A stretch of 6,186 bases of DNA, from contig JAITKS010000173.1 in the NCBI GenBank assembly GCA_031278315.1, positions 1 to 6,186 on the forward strand, written 5' to 3'. Every line of letters starts with the position of its first letter. Within the stretch, counting starts at the first letter, position 1. The notes beneath the pieces are model-generated. The model made no database searches and had not been told where the DNA came from. It saw only the letters and a list, made by a program, of their open reading frames with translations. Positions 1-5,048 of the stretch are shown piece after piece. A program made the translations under genes and the position numbers. Source of the stretch: Planctomycetaceae bacterium. GTDB taxonomy: Bacteria; Planctomycetota; Planctomycetia; Pirellulales; Thermoguttaceae.

Positions 1-310
1 GTATGTAGTTAATTGTTGATAGTTGAATAGTGTAAAAGAACGAATATGTAAAATATTTATTCGTTACTTACAACGTAATATATTAGTGGAATATTTGTTT
101 TTCAACTTTTTTTGAGTTATGAATTTTAAAAATAAGGTTGGTGAAAAATGAACTTGAAATCTTTGAGAAATTTCACTGATATATTTCTAAATTGACTGTT
201 GTGATTTATACGATACGTGTAATTGCTGTTGCTAGTTGAGCGGAAAAAATTTTTCACTATTACATTTTTTGTAACAATATTGTAATTATTTGAATTTACC
301 ATTTCTTAAA
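1..310. other. gene-free spacer upstream of hemB
   Basis: No convincing coding region is seen on either strand. It is very AT-rich and contains one inverted pair of the dispersed intergenic repeat (73-190). It also has a short AT-rich inverted repeat, ACGAATA at 40-46 against TATTCGT at 58-64. The TTGACT at 192-197 could be a -35 box, but no good -10 hexamer lies 16-18 bp downstream, so no promoter is called. The upstream gene is outside the window. Confidence 0.7.
73..190. repeat. inverted pair of the dispersed TGTAATATATCAGTGG repeat
   Basis: A plus-oriented copy begins at 73-75 (GTAATATATTAGTGGAATA, 75-93). A minus-oriented copy lies at 171-190 (TTTCACTGATATATTTCTAA). About 37 bases from position 75 match the copy at 5730 with only about three differences, so the conserved unit is longer than the core. 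The block at 129-181 is also related to 3718-3770. The pair resembles a small element with terminal inverted repeats, but no target-site duplication was found. Confidence 0.6.
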
Positions 311-1312
311 ATGACCAACATATCGTTTCCAACGACTCGGATGCGCCGATTGCGTTATAATCCTGTTTTGCGTAATTTGGTACGTGAAAATTTTTTTTCA
401 CCGGATAGATTAATATTGCCGTTATTTGTACGAACAGGTGTAGGTATTCGTCAACCGATTCCTTCAATGCCGGATCAATTTCAGTTATCTCTTGATGAGT
501 TTGTCAAAGAGGTTGAGGAAGCGGTGTCATTAGGATTAGGCGGTTTGATTTTATTCGGGATTCCCGAAAAAAAAGACGCAATCGGCAGCGACGCAATGAA
601 CGATAACGGCATAATAGCTCAAGCGGTACGGGCAGCGAAAAGTATTGCCAAAGGGCGGCTGTTGATAATTTCAGACGTTTGCTTTTGCGAATATACCGAA
701 CACGGACATTGCGGAGTTCTATGCGAAAATTCATACGGTCAGCAAGATGTTGATAACGATGCAACTCTTGAAAATCTTGTGCGTCAGGTGATAGTTCAGG
801 CGAGAGCGGGTGTCGATATGGTTGCACCGAGCGGTATGATCGATGGAATGGTCGGCAGAATAAGACACGGATTAGACGCCGAAGGATTCAATCATATTCC
901 AATAATGAGTTATTCAGTAAAATACGCAAGTGCATTTTACGGACCTTTTAGAGAAGCCGCCGAAAGCTCGCCGAAAGCTGGTAATAGACGTTCTTATCAA
1001 ATGGATCCAGCAGCGTCGGCATATCAAGCTTTACGCGAAATTCAGCTCGATATAAACGAAGGTGCAGATATTATTATGATAAAACCAGCATTAGCGTACT
1101 TGGATATAATAAAATTAGCTAAAGAACATTTCAATGGTATTCCAATTGCAACTTACAACGTATCAGGCGAATATAGCATGATCAAAGCAGCGGCCGAAAA
1201 AGGATGGCTCGACGAAAATGCAATCGTTTGGGAATCATTAACGGCGATGTCTCGTGCCGGTGCTAGTATCATTTTGACTTATTGGGCAAAAAATATTGCA
1301 AAATTATTTTGA
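311..1312 (+). CDS. hemB: delta-aminolevulinic acid dehydratase (porphobilinogen synthase)
   Basis: This cytoplasmic enzyme condenses two molecules of 5-aminolevulinate into porphobilinogen, an early step of haem and tetrapyrrole synthesis. From the ATG at 311 it is 333 residues, normal for the family. The zinc-type cysteine cluster is present in DVCFCEYTEHGHCGVL (C124, C126, C134). Both Schiff-base lysines are present: K204 in SVKYASAFYGPFR and K258 in MIKPALAYLDI. The C-terminal VSGEYSMIKAA and ESLTAMSRAGA segments are also typical. I chose ATG 311 because it gives MTNISFPTTRMRRLRYNP, a normal HemB N-terminus. The frame stays open to a TTG at 290, and an ATG at 341 would still keep MRRLRYNP. 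None of these starts has a Shine-Dalgarno sequence. No other haem gene is adjacent, so it is probably transcribed alone. Function is near certain; the exact start is less so. Confidence 0.97.
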   Translation: MTNISFPTTRMRRLRYNPVLRNLVRENFFSPDRLILPLFVRTGVGIRQPIPSMPDQFQLSLDEFVKEVEEAVSLGLGGLILFGIPEKKDAIGSDAMNDNGIIAQAVRAAKSIAKGRLLIISDVCFCEYTEHGHCGVLCENSYGQQDVDNDATLENLVRQVIVQARAGVDMVAPSGMIDGMVGRIRHGLDAEGFNHIPIMSYSVKYASAFYGPFREAAESSPKAGNRRSYQMDPAASAYQALREIQLDINEGADIIMIKPALAYLDIIKLAKEHFNGIPIATYNVSGEYSMIKAAAEKGWLDENAIVWESLTAMSRAGASIILTYWAKNIAKLF

Positions 1313-1331
1313 AAAATCCGTTAAAAATTTA

Positions 1332-1533
1332 TTGTAATATATTAGCGGAATTTTTTCGTAACAATCTATTTTGACATTTTTGTATTGAAATTTTTTAACA
1401 CGAATTTACACGAAAAACGCAAAACGTTTTTTTAGATAATTTTCGTGAATTTTGTGTATTCGTGAATTTCGTGTATCCGTGTGTTTCGTGTATTTCGTGA
1501 TCTCAAAAAACAAATTCCGCTTATATATTACAA
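1332..1533. repeat. 202-bp stretch bounded by 21-bp terminal inverted repeats (MITE-like)
   Basis: The left end at 1332-1352 starts TTGTAATATATTAGCGGAAT. The right end at 1513-1533 is its reverse complement with one mismatch in 21. Inside are CACGAAAA at 1409-1416 facing TTTTCGTG at 1440-1447, and a run of CGTG-rich repeats at 1442-1500. There is no coding capacity. The left end begins 19 nt after the hemB stop; the right end finishes 3 nt before the beta-helix start codon. The ends belong to the family dispersed through the window. I infer a non-autonomous element or a paired structural repeat; no clear target-site duplication flanks it. Confidence 0.65.
1442..1500. repeat. quasi-tandem TTCGTG(A/T)AT repeat run
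   Basis: About seven imperfect 8-9 bp units run in a row: TTCGTGAAT, TTTGTGTAT, TCGTGAAT, TTCGTGTAT, CCGTGTGT, TTCGTGTAT, TTCGTGA. The reverse-complement form (CACGAATTTACACGAAAA) lies just upstream at 1399-1416. A related CACGAAATACACGAAAA occurs at 5779-5795, after another copy of the dispersed repeat. It is non-coding, and the strand of any function is unknown. Confidence 0.75.
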
Positions 1534-1536
1534 ATT

Positions 1537-2454
1537 ATGAAAGTTGATATAAATAAATTTACAGTTACGGCGATAGTTCTAATTTTGAGCTTGATTTTAA
1601 GTTCATCTTTAAGTTCATCTTTGACATTTGGTCGAGATATTTTTGTCAATTCATCTGTTGGGGACGACATCAATTCAGGTTTGAATGAGCGTGATAATGG
1701 TACGCAAAATGGACCTGTTCGTACAATCAGACAAGGTTTAAAATTGTCGCGGGCGGGAGATCGGCTCATTCTTGATGCGTCTAAACCGTACAAGGAATCG
1801 ATAACTTTGTCGGGAAAAAATATTAGCAGCAGAAACAGTGAGAACGCATTTATTATTGAGGGGCGCGGTGCAATTTTAGATGGAACAGAACCAATTCCGA
1901 TGGATGTTTGGAAATTTTATAAAGATGATATTTTTAGATTTCAATTAACTTTAGCTGATGTCAATGTAACGTATTTTCACATATTGAAAGACAACAAACC
2001 GATTAAAAGAATTCATGCAGCGTCAGACGCAACTCATTTACCTAATTTAGAAATTGAGAGTTGGTGTTTATTTCGCGGATATATTTATTTCAGAACTAAC
2101 GGCAAGAAATCGCCGATGTTTGCGGAAGATTATGATTTATCGTACAGTGAGCGAAAAACAGGAATATCAATAATTCAGGCGAACAATATTAAGATTCACG
2201 ATTTAACGGTTCAGGGGTATCAGCTAGACGGAATTGCGGCGGTAAATGGTGCGATGAATATTATTCTTGATGATGTCACGTGTTGTAAAAACGGCCGAAG
2301 CGGTTTAGCGGTTGGCGGAGGCTCTTCGGTAGCTGCCGGTTATTCAAATTTCGTAGATAATTGCACTACTCAAGTATTACTTCTGCAATATGCAAAATAT
2401 ATTTTCCATAAATGTTATATTCCAAAAAATGGAATTACTAATAAAACGAAATAG
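1537..2454 (+). CDS. secreted right-handed parallel beta-helix protein
   Basis: This is a 305-residue protein. It has an N-terminal signal peptide: Lys2 and Lys7, then a hydrophobic stretch at about 8-31, with likely cleavage before or near RDIFVN at 33. The mature start, then GPVRTIRQGLKLSRAGDRLIL at 59-79, is the usual opening of carbohydrate-binding or lyase-like beta-helix proteins. Later coils are visible at about 199-255 (ISIIQANNIKIHDLTVQGY, DGIAAVNGAMNIILDDVTC, GRSGLAVGGGSSV). The middle segment, with WCLFRGYIYFR at 156-166, recalls a planctomycete family of beta-helix proteins of unknown function. I see no recognisable pectate-lyase catalytic motif, so no enzyme activity is assigned. 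A perfect 12-bp duplication at 1597-1620 encodes LSSS twice within the signal peptide. It stands alone, in the same direction as hemB and hisC. The start at ATG 1537 directly follows the repeat at 1513-1533 and lacks a Shine-Dalgarno. Confidence 0.85.
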   Translation: MKVDINKFTVTAIVLILSLILSSSLSSSLTFGRDIFVNSSVGDDINSGLNERDNGTQNGPVRTIRQGLKLSRAGDRLILDASKPYKESITLSGKNISSRNSENAFIIEGRGAILDGTEPIPMDVWKFYKDDIFRFQLTLADVNVTYFHILKDNKPIKRIHAASDATHLPNLEIESWCLFRGYIYFRTNGKKSPMFAEDYDLSYSERKTGISIIQANNIKIHDLTVQGYQLDGIAAVNGAMNIILDDVTCCKNGRSGLAVGGGSSVAAGYSNFVDNCTTQVLLLQYAKYIFHKCYIPKNGITNKTK

Positions 2455-2502
2455 ATAACTTCTAAAAAGCGTAATTATTCTGTGTGTTATCAATTCAGAT
2501 TT

Positions 2503-2550
2503 TTTATTAACTGCAGACAATTTTATTAACCCGCAGACAACACGGAGAAA
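2503..2550 (+). repeat. duplicated TTTATTAAC..GCAGACAA repeat with CACGGAGAAA tail
   Basis: Two direct copies are seen: TTTATTAACTGCAGACAA at 2503-2520 and TTTATTAACCCGCAGACAA at 2522-2540. The second continues into CACGGAGAAA. The reverse complement of 3949-3976 reads TTTATTAACCACAGAGG followed by ACACAGAGA, so the two loci share a degenerate dispersed repeat. The motif resembles the CACAGAGGACACAGAG-type intergenic repeats of several bacterial genomes, but no function can be read from it. The rest of the 185-bp spacer 2455-2639 is AT-rich, with no gene seen. Confidence 0.6.
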
Positions 2551-2639
2551 AAATTTTTTCGTTTATTTTATTTTATTATTTTGTTTATTTTGTATTTTCA
2601 AAAAGCCGTGTAATAATTTATTCTTACTTTATTTTTAAT

Positions 2640-3698
2640 ATGAGCCGATATATTCGTCCAGAAATATTATCGATGTCGGGTTATGTTGCAGGCGAGCAAC
2701 CGGCATCTGATAGTGATGTAATAAAATTGAATACGAATGAGAATCCGTATCGTGCTTCGGAAAAGTCGTATAATGCGATTCGTCGAGTTTTGGAATTTGG
2801 TTTATCACGTTATCCTGATCCGCGTGCGGCGGAATTTTGTGAAATTGTAGGTCGGAAATACGGAATTGATCCGGCGACGATACTGTGCGGAAATGGCAGT
2901 GATGATATTCTGACAATATTAACGCGTACATTTGTCGGGAGCGGCGAGTTATTGCGGTTACCGTATCCGACATATATTCTGTATCGTTCTTTAGCCGAAA
3001 TTCAAGGTGCGGGAAGTGAGCTTATTCATTTTAACGAGGATTGGTCTTTACCGGATAATTTTTATTCGGCCGGTGAGAATTTACGTCTTGTCTTTTTACC
3101 GAATCCGAATTCGCCGTCTGGTACGGTTATTCCGAAAGAACGAATTGTGGAGATTGCTGACAACTTACCTTGTCCGCTTGTTATTGATGAAGCGTATATT
3201 GATTTTGCAGATGACAGTTGTATTGATTTAGCCGGACGTCATAAGCGAATTATTGTTACGCGGACTTTTAGCAAATCGCATTCTTTAGCAGGATTGAGAT
3301 TTGGGTATCTTGTTGCAGCGGTAGAATTAGTTGAGCAGATGTTGAAAGTTAAAGATTCATATAATTGTGACACAATTTCGATTGCGGCAGCGGCAGCGGC
3401 TATTTCAGATGAATCATGGCAGGTAGAAAACAGAAAAAAAATTATCGCAACAAGAAATCGTCTAACTGAAAAAATGAGGGCAATGGGATTTAATGTACCG
3501 GATTCAAAAGCGAATTTCACGTGGAATACAAGAACTGATATTAATGTTCGTTTGATTTATGAATATCTAAAATCGCAAGGTGTATTAGTGCGTTACATGA
3601 ATTATCCGGATTGGGGAGACGGTCTAAGAATAAGCGTAGGAACCGATGAACAAGTTGATAAATGTTTAGAACTAATAAGACAATTTGTTGAAAAATAA
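2640..3698 (+). CDS. hisC: histidinol-phosphate aminotransferase
   Basis: This is a PLP-dependent fold-type I aminotransferase. It interconverts imidazole-acetol phosphate and histidinol phosphate, using glutamate as amino donor, in histidine synthesis. At 352 residues it is typical in length. Visible motifs are NTNENPY (31-37), GNGSDD for PLP phosphate binding (84-89), and NPNSPSGT (155-162) with the cofactor-contacting Asn157. Asp183 and Tyr186 lie in VIDEAYIDF, and TRTFSKSHSLAGLRFGYL (207-224) carries the PLP Schiff-base Lys212 and Arg220. Arg330 in DGLRISVGT is expected to bind the substrate carboxylate. The run ILCGNGSDDILTILTR looks planctomycete-like. The ATG at 2640 gives a normal N-terminus, although no Shine-Dalgarno precedes it. 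No other his gene is adjacent, so it lies outside any his operon in this window. HisC homologues can act on other aromatic substrates, which sequence alone does not exclude. Confidence 0.95.
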   Translation: MSRYIRPEILSMSGYVAGEQPASDSDVIKLNTNENPYRASEKSYNAIRRVLEFGLSRYPDPRAAEFCEIVGRKYGIDPATILCGNGSDDILTILTRTFVGSGELLRLPYPTYILYRSLAEIQGAGSELIHFNEDWSLPDNFYSAGENLRLVFLPNPNSPSGTVIPKERIVEIADNLPCPLVIDEAYIDFADDSCIDLAGRHKRIIVTRTFSKSHSLAGLRFGYLVAAVELVEQMLKVKDSYNCDTISIAAAAAAISDESWQVENRKKIIATRNRLTEKMRAMGFNVPDSKANFTWNTRTDINVRLIYEYLKSQGVLVRYMNYPDWGDGLRISVGTDEQVDKCLELIRQFVEK

Positions 3699-3717
3699 TT
3701 AGTTGAAAATAAGTTTG

Positions 3718-3770
3718 AAAATAAGGTTATCGAAAATAAATCTCAAATTGTTAAAAATATTTCACTGATA
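3718..3770. repeat. 53-nt block related to 129-181
   Basis: Both blocks begin AAAATAAGGTT, continue with a GAAAA stretch and an ATCT, and end TTTCACTGATA. They have the same length, 53 nt. The ends match exactly while the middle has diverged. In each case the block ends in a minus-oriented core of the dispersed repeat. This suggests that the repeat carries a longer conserved arm. Confidence 0.5.
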
Positions 3771-3784
3771 GTAATATATCAGTG
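3763..3784. repeat. palindrome from head-to-head repeat copies
   Basis: CACTGATA (3763-3770) and TATCAGTG (3777-3784) form a perfect 8-bp inverted repeat around GTAATA. It is the junction of a truncated minus-oriented copy and a plus-oriented copy of the dispersed repeat. A transcript reading through from hisC could fold here, but the stem is AT-rich and no T-tract follows immediately. Confidence 0.65.
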
Positions 3785-3801
3785 TAATAATTTATTTTTT
3801 T

Positions 3802-3882
3802 GCGGGATCGCGGTCGTCTTGGCCGCATCTTTAGGCGTTTTTTGTACAAAAAAGATGCAGGCGGGACGCCTGCGTTCCCGCC
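3802..3882. repeat. GC-rich nested hairpin region, possible terminator or structured RNA
   Basis: This GC-rich island sits in AT-rich DNA. The outer arms GCGGGA (3802-3807) and TCCCGC (3876-3881) can pair. Inside, GCATCTTT (3825-3832) pairs with AAAGATGC (3851-3858) around the perfect palindrome TTTTTTGTACAAAAAA (3838-3853). Downstream, GCAGGCGGGACGCCTGC (3857-3873) is a 7-bp stem with a 3-nt loop. It is mutually exclusive with GGCGGGA (3860-3866) pairing to TCCCGCC (3876-3882). A TTTTTT run follows at 3893-3898. It may end transcription of hisC, or be a dispersed REP-like element; the sequence does not decide. Confidence 0.6.
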
Positions 3883-3948
3883 GGCTAAAATATTTTTTAG
3901 TAATTCAATTAAATTTAAAATCTAAAATCTAAAATTACAAAATCTGAT

Positions 3949-3976
3949 TTCTCTGTGTCCTCTGTGGTTAATAAAA
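3949..3976 (-). repeat. CACAGAGGACACAGAG-type degenerate repeat
   Basis: On the minus strand it reads TTTATTAACCACAGAGGA then CACAGAGA. It matches the repeat at 2522-2550 apart from several substitutions and one or two indels. It lies inside the inverted-repeat-bounded stretch 3771-4004. No coding or regulatory role is visible. Confidence 0.6.
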
Positions 3977-4031
3977 AAAATATTCCACTGATATATTATT
4001 ACAATTTTTGTATTGTGAAATTGTGAAATTG

Positions 4032-4670
4032 TTATTCATTTTGGAAGTTATTATGTTTAGTTTGAATTTCTTGTGCGCTTTTTTCGATAATTTGTTTACG
4101 TACAGAGTTGAGTTGTGTTTGTAAAGATGCGTCATAAACGGTATCTCCGATTCGAATAATAAGACCTCCGATTGCAGACGGATCAATAATGTTACGAATA
4201 ATAGGTTTACCTCCGATAATTTTTTCGAGTTTTTCAGATAATGTTTTGAGAAGGCTAGGTTCAATTTCTGTTGCGGTTGTAATTACGACAGGAATTCGTT
4301 TATGTTGTTTATTGAGAGCTATACGGGTTTGTTGATAAATTTGATTAAGAATACCAAGTCTATTTCGGCGGGCGGTGACTTTCAAAAAATTCATAAACAA
4401 ATCTGACACTGAGTTCTTTATTGTTTTTTCGAGCAGTGTGATTTTTTCTTCGGCTGTTATCATTGCAGATGCGAGTAGGGCGTTAAATTTATCATTTGAT
4501 TGTAAGATATTTGCAAGTGATGCGAATTCTTCTACTGCTTTTTCAACAGAGTTATTACTATTTTTAACAGCATTTAAGTATGCTGCCGCGTAAACTTCGG
4601 CTATTTGATCAACGTCAACATTAGTACTGTATTCGGCGGCGAATTGAGAATCTTGAGCTATATTTTCCAT
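4032..4670 (-). CDS. atpH: F1Fo ATP synthase delta subunit
   Basis: This is the delta (OSCP-type) subunit. It sits on top of the F1 head and ties it to the b-subunit stator stalk on the cytoplasmic face of the membrane. At 212 residues it exceeds the common 175-185, with about 20 extra N-terminal residues and a longer C-terminal tail. The N-terminal helical bundle starts at about 22 with the typical VYAAAYLNAV (26-35). The family signature is in IDPSAIGGLIIRIGDTVYDA (162-181), followed by QLNSVRKQI. The tail SAQEIQTKHNNF resembles planctomycete homologues. The ATG at 4670 is the only sensible start and has no Shine-Dalgarno. Bacterial atpH normally lies between atpF and atpA. Here the 378 bp upstream and 333 bp downstream hold no gene, so it stands alone. 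All diagnostic residues remain, so it does not look like a pseudogene. Confidence 0.93.
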   Translation of the reverse strand: MENIAQDSQFAAEYSTNVDVDQIAEVYAAAYLNAVKNSNNSVEKAVEEFASLANILQSNDKFNALLASAMITAEEKITLLEKTIKNSVSDLFMNFLKVTARRNRLGILNQIYQQTRIALNKQHKRIPVVITTATEIEPSLLKTLSEKLEKIIGGKPIIRNIIDPSAIGGLIIRIGDTVYDASLQTQLNSVRKQIIEKSAQEIQTKHNNFQNE

Positions 4671-4677
4671 AATTATT

Positions 4678-4699
4678 TTATTTGGTTTTTTATTTGGTT
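4678..4699 (-). repeat. 10-bp direct repeat in the atpH leader
   Basis: On the coding strand AACCAAATAA occurs twice, at 4690-4699 and 4678-4687, in register 12 bp apart and just upstream of the atpH start codon. It takes the place where a ribosome binding site would be expected. It may be a regulatory site or simply slippage in AT-rich DNA. Confidence 0.45.
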
Positions 4700-4762
4700 A
4701 TTGGATTTGTAGTAACAGGGTTTGATTAATCCTTAAAATTACATATAACGGTGACTGCAAAA

Positions 4763-4780
4763 ATTCTACTGATATATTAA
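4763..4780 (-). repeat. single minus-oriented copy of the dispersed repeat
   Basis: The reverse complement reads TTAATATATCAGTAGAAT, matching the family core with few changes. No plus-oriented partner is recognisable between it and atpH. Only TATATCAG (4823-4830) faces it on the other side. It lies in the atpH leader, about 90 nt upstream of the start. Confidence 0.6.
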
Positions 4781-4819
4781 ATTTCTTACTGTTTAATTCA
4801 TGTTCAAAAAAGCGGTAGA

Positions 4820-4847
4820 ATTATATCAGGATATTTGGTCTGGTAAA
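4820..4847 (-). promoter_or_regulatory. candidate sigma70-type promoter for atpH
   Basis: On the minus strand, TTTACC (4842-4847) is followed by a 16-bp spacer and a perfect TATAAT (4820-4825). Transcription would start about 140 nt upstream of the atpH ATG. Perfect -10 hexamers are common by chance in DNA this AT-rich, and the -35 matches only four of six positions, so this is tentative. Confidence 0.3.
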
Positions 4848-4878
4848 TATACCTAAATTTGTTGTTTACTATATTTCA

Positions 4879-4907
4879 CTTTTAGAACGTTATGAATTTA
4901 GTATAAT
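4879..4907 (+). promoter_or_regulatory. candidate -10 box for nadD
   Basis: A perfect TATAAT lies at 4902-4907, but the sequence 17 bp upstream (CTTTTA) is a poor -35. Transcription would begin near 4914 and leave a leader of about 135 nt before nadD. The support is the hexamer and its position in a divergent spacer, nothing more. Confidence 0.28.
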
Positions 4908-5048
4908 ATGTTCTTCACATTTGGAAATTCGTTTTTTGTTACAATAAATAAAACCGGTATATGAGATGCGGTATTTTTTTGTTTTTATGTTATGGGCAGA
5001 TGTAATAAATCGGTGAAAAAAATTTAGAGGTTACAAATTTATAAAAAA

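Larger units (their letters stand above)
3771..4004. repeat. 234-bp stretch bounded by inverted repeat copies, with GC-rich core
   Basis: The left end is GTAATATATCAGTGTAATA (3771-3789). The right end (3981-4004) is a minus-oriented copy carrying a 3-nt insertion: TATTCCACTGATATATT, then ATTACAA. The interior has the hairpin region 3802-3882 and a CACAGAG-type repeat. The organisation parallels the 1332-1533 stretch, with different cargo. Its right end is 27 nt beyond the atpH stop codon. No protein is encoded. Confidence 0.55.
3699..4031. other. convergent hisC-atpH spacer, repeat mosaic
   Basis: This is a gene-free spacer between the 3' ends of hisC (+) and atpH (-). In order it holds a 53-nt block related to 129-181, a head-to-head junction of two repeat copies, a GC-rich nested hairpin region, a TAAAATC-type 7-bp short tandem at about 3915-3937, a CACAGAG-type repeat, and a minus-oriented repeat copy. 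No small coding region with a credible start was seen. Confidence 0.75.
4671..5048. other. divergent atpH-nadD spacer
   Basis: This is a 378-bp region between the two divergent start codons, expected to hold both promoters. It contains an AACCAAATAA direct repeat near atpH, one minus-oriented copy of the dispersed repeat, and two candidate -10 boxes facing opposite ways. A GAGG at 5027-5030 lies 18 nt before the nadD ATG, too far for a normal ribosome binding site. No gene was recognised. Confidence 0.65.

Noticed and set aside
192..220. Possible hemB promoter starting at TTGACT
   Set aside because: No acceptable -10 hexamer is found 16-18 bp downstream.
504..827. Open frame of 107 codons on the minus strand inside hemB
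   Set aside because: It lies wholly within hemB, whose motifs are intact, and the translation resembles no family I know.
1521..1793. Minus-strand open frame over the start of the beta-helix gene
   Set aside because: It is antisense to a signal-peptide gene with a recognisable fold; its tail only reflects AT-rich spacer.
2455..2494. Hairpin from GATAAC and GTTATC after the beta-helix gene
   Set aside because: It is a 6-bp AT-rich stem with a loop of over 20 nt and no T-tract; not a credible terminator.
2590..2617. Possible hisC promoter TTGTAT with AATAAT
   Set aside because: Both hexamers are easily found by chance in this AT-rich spacer and no other evidence supports them.
2635..3520. 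Several open frames on either strand overlapping hisC (2635-2973 -, 3007-3231 +, 3239-3520 -)
   Set aside because: All are contained in or overlap hisC, which carries every expected motif; they are out-of-frame shadows.
3968..4593. Open frames at 3968-4264 (-) and 4375-4593 (+) overlapping atpH
   Set aside because: They are in other frames of atpH and show no family resemblance or plausible start context.
4952..4979. Possible attenuator or terminator in the nadD leader: ACCG facing CGGT, then seven T residues
   Set aside because: The stem is only 4 bp with a 12-nt loop; it is too weak to call, though the T-tract is suggestive.
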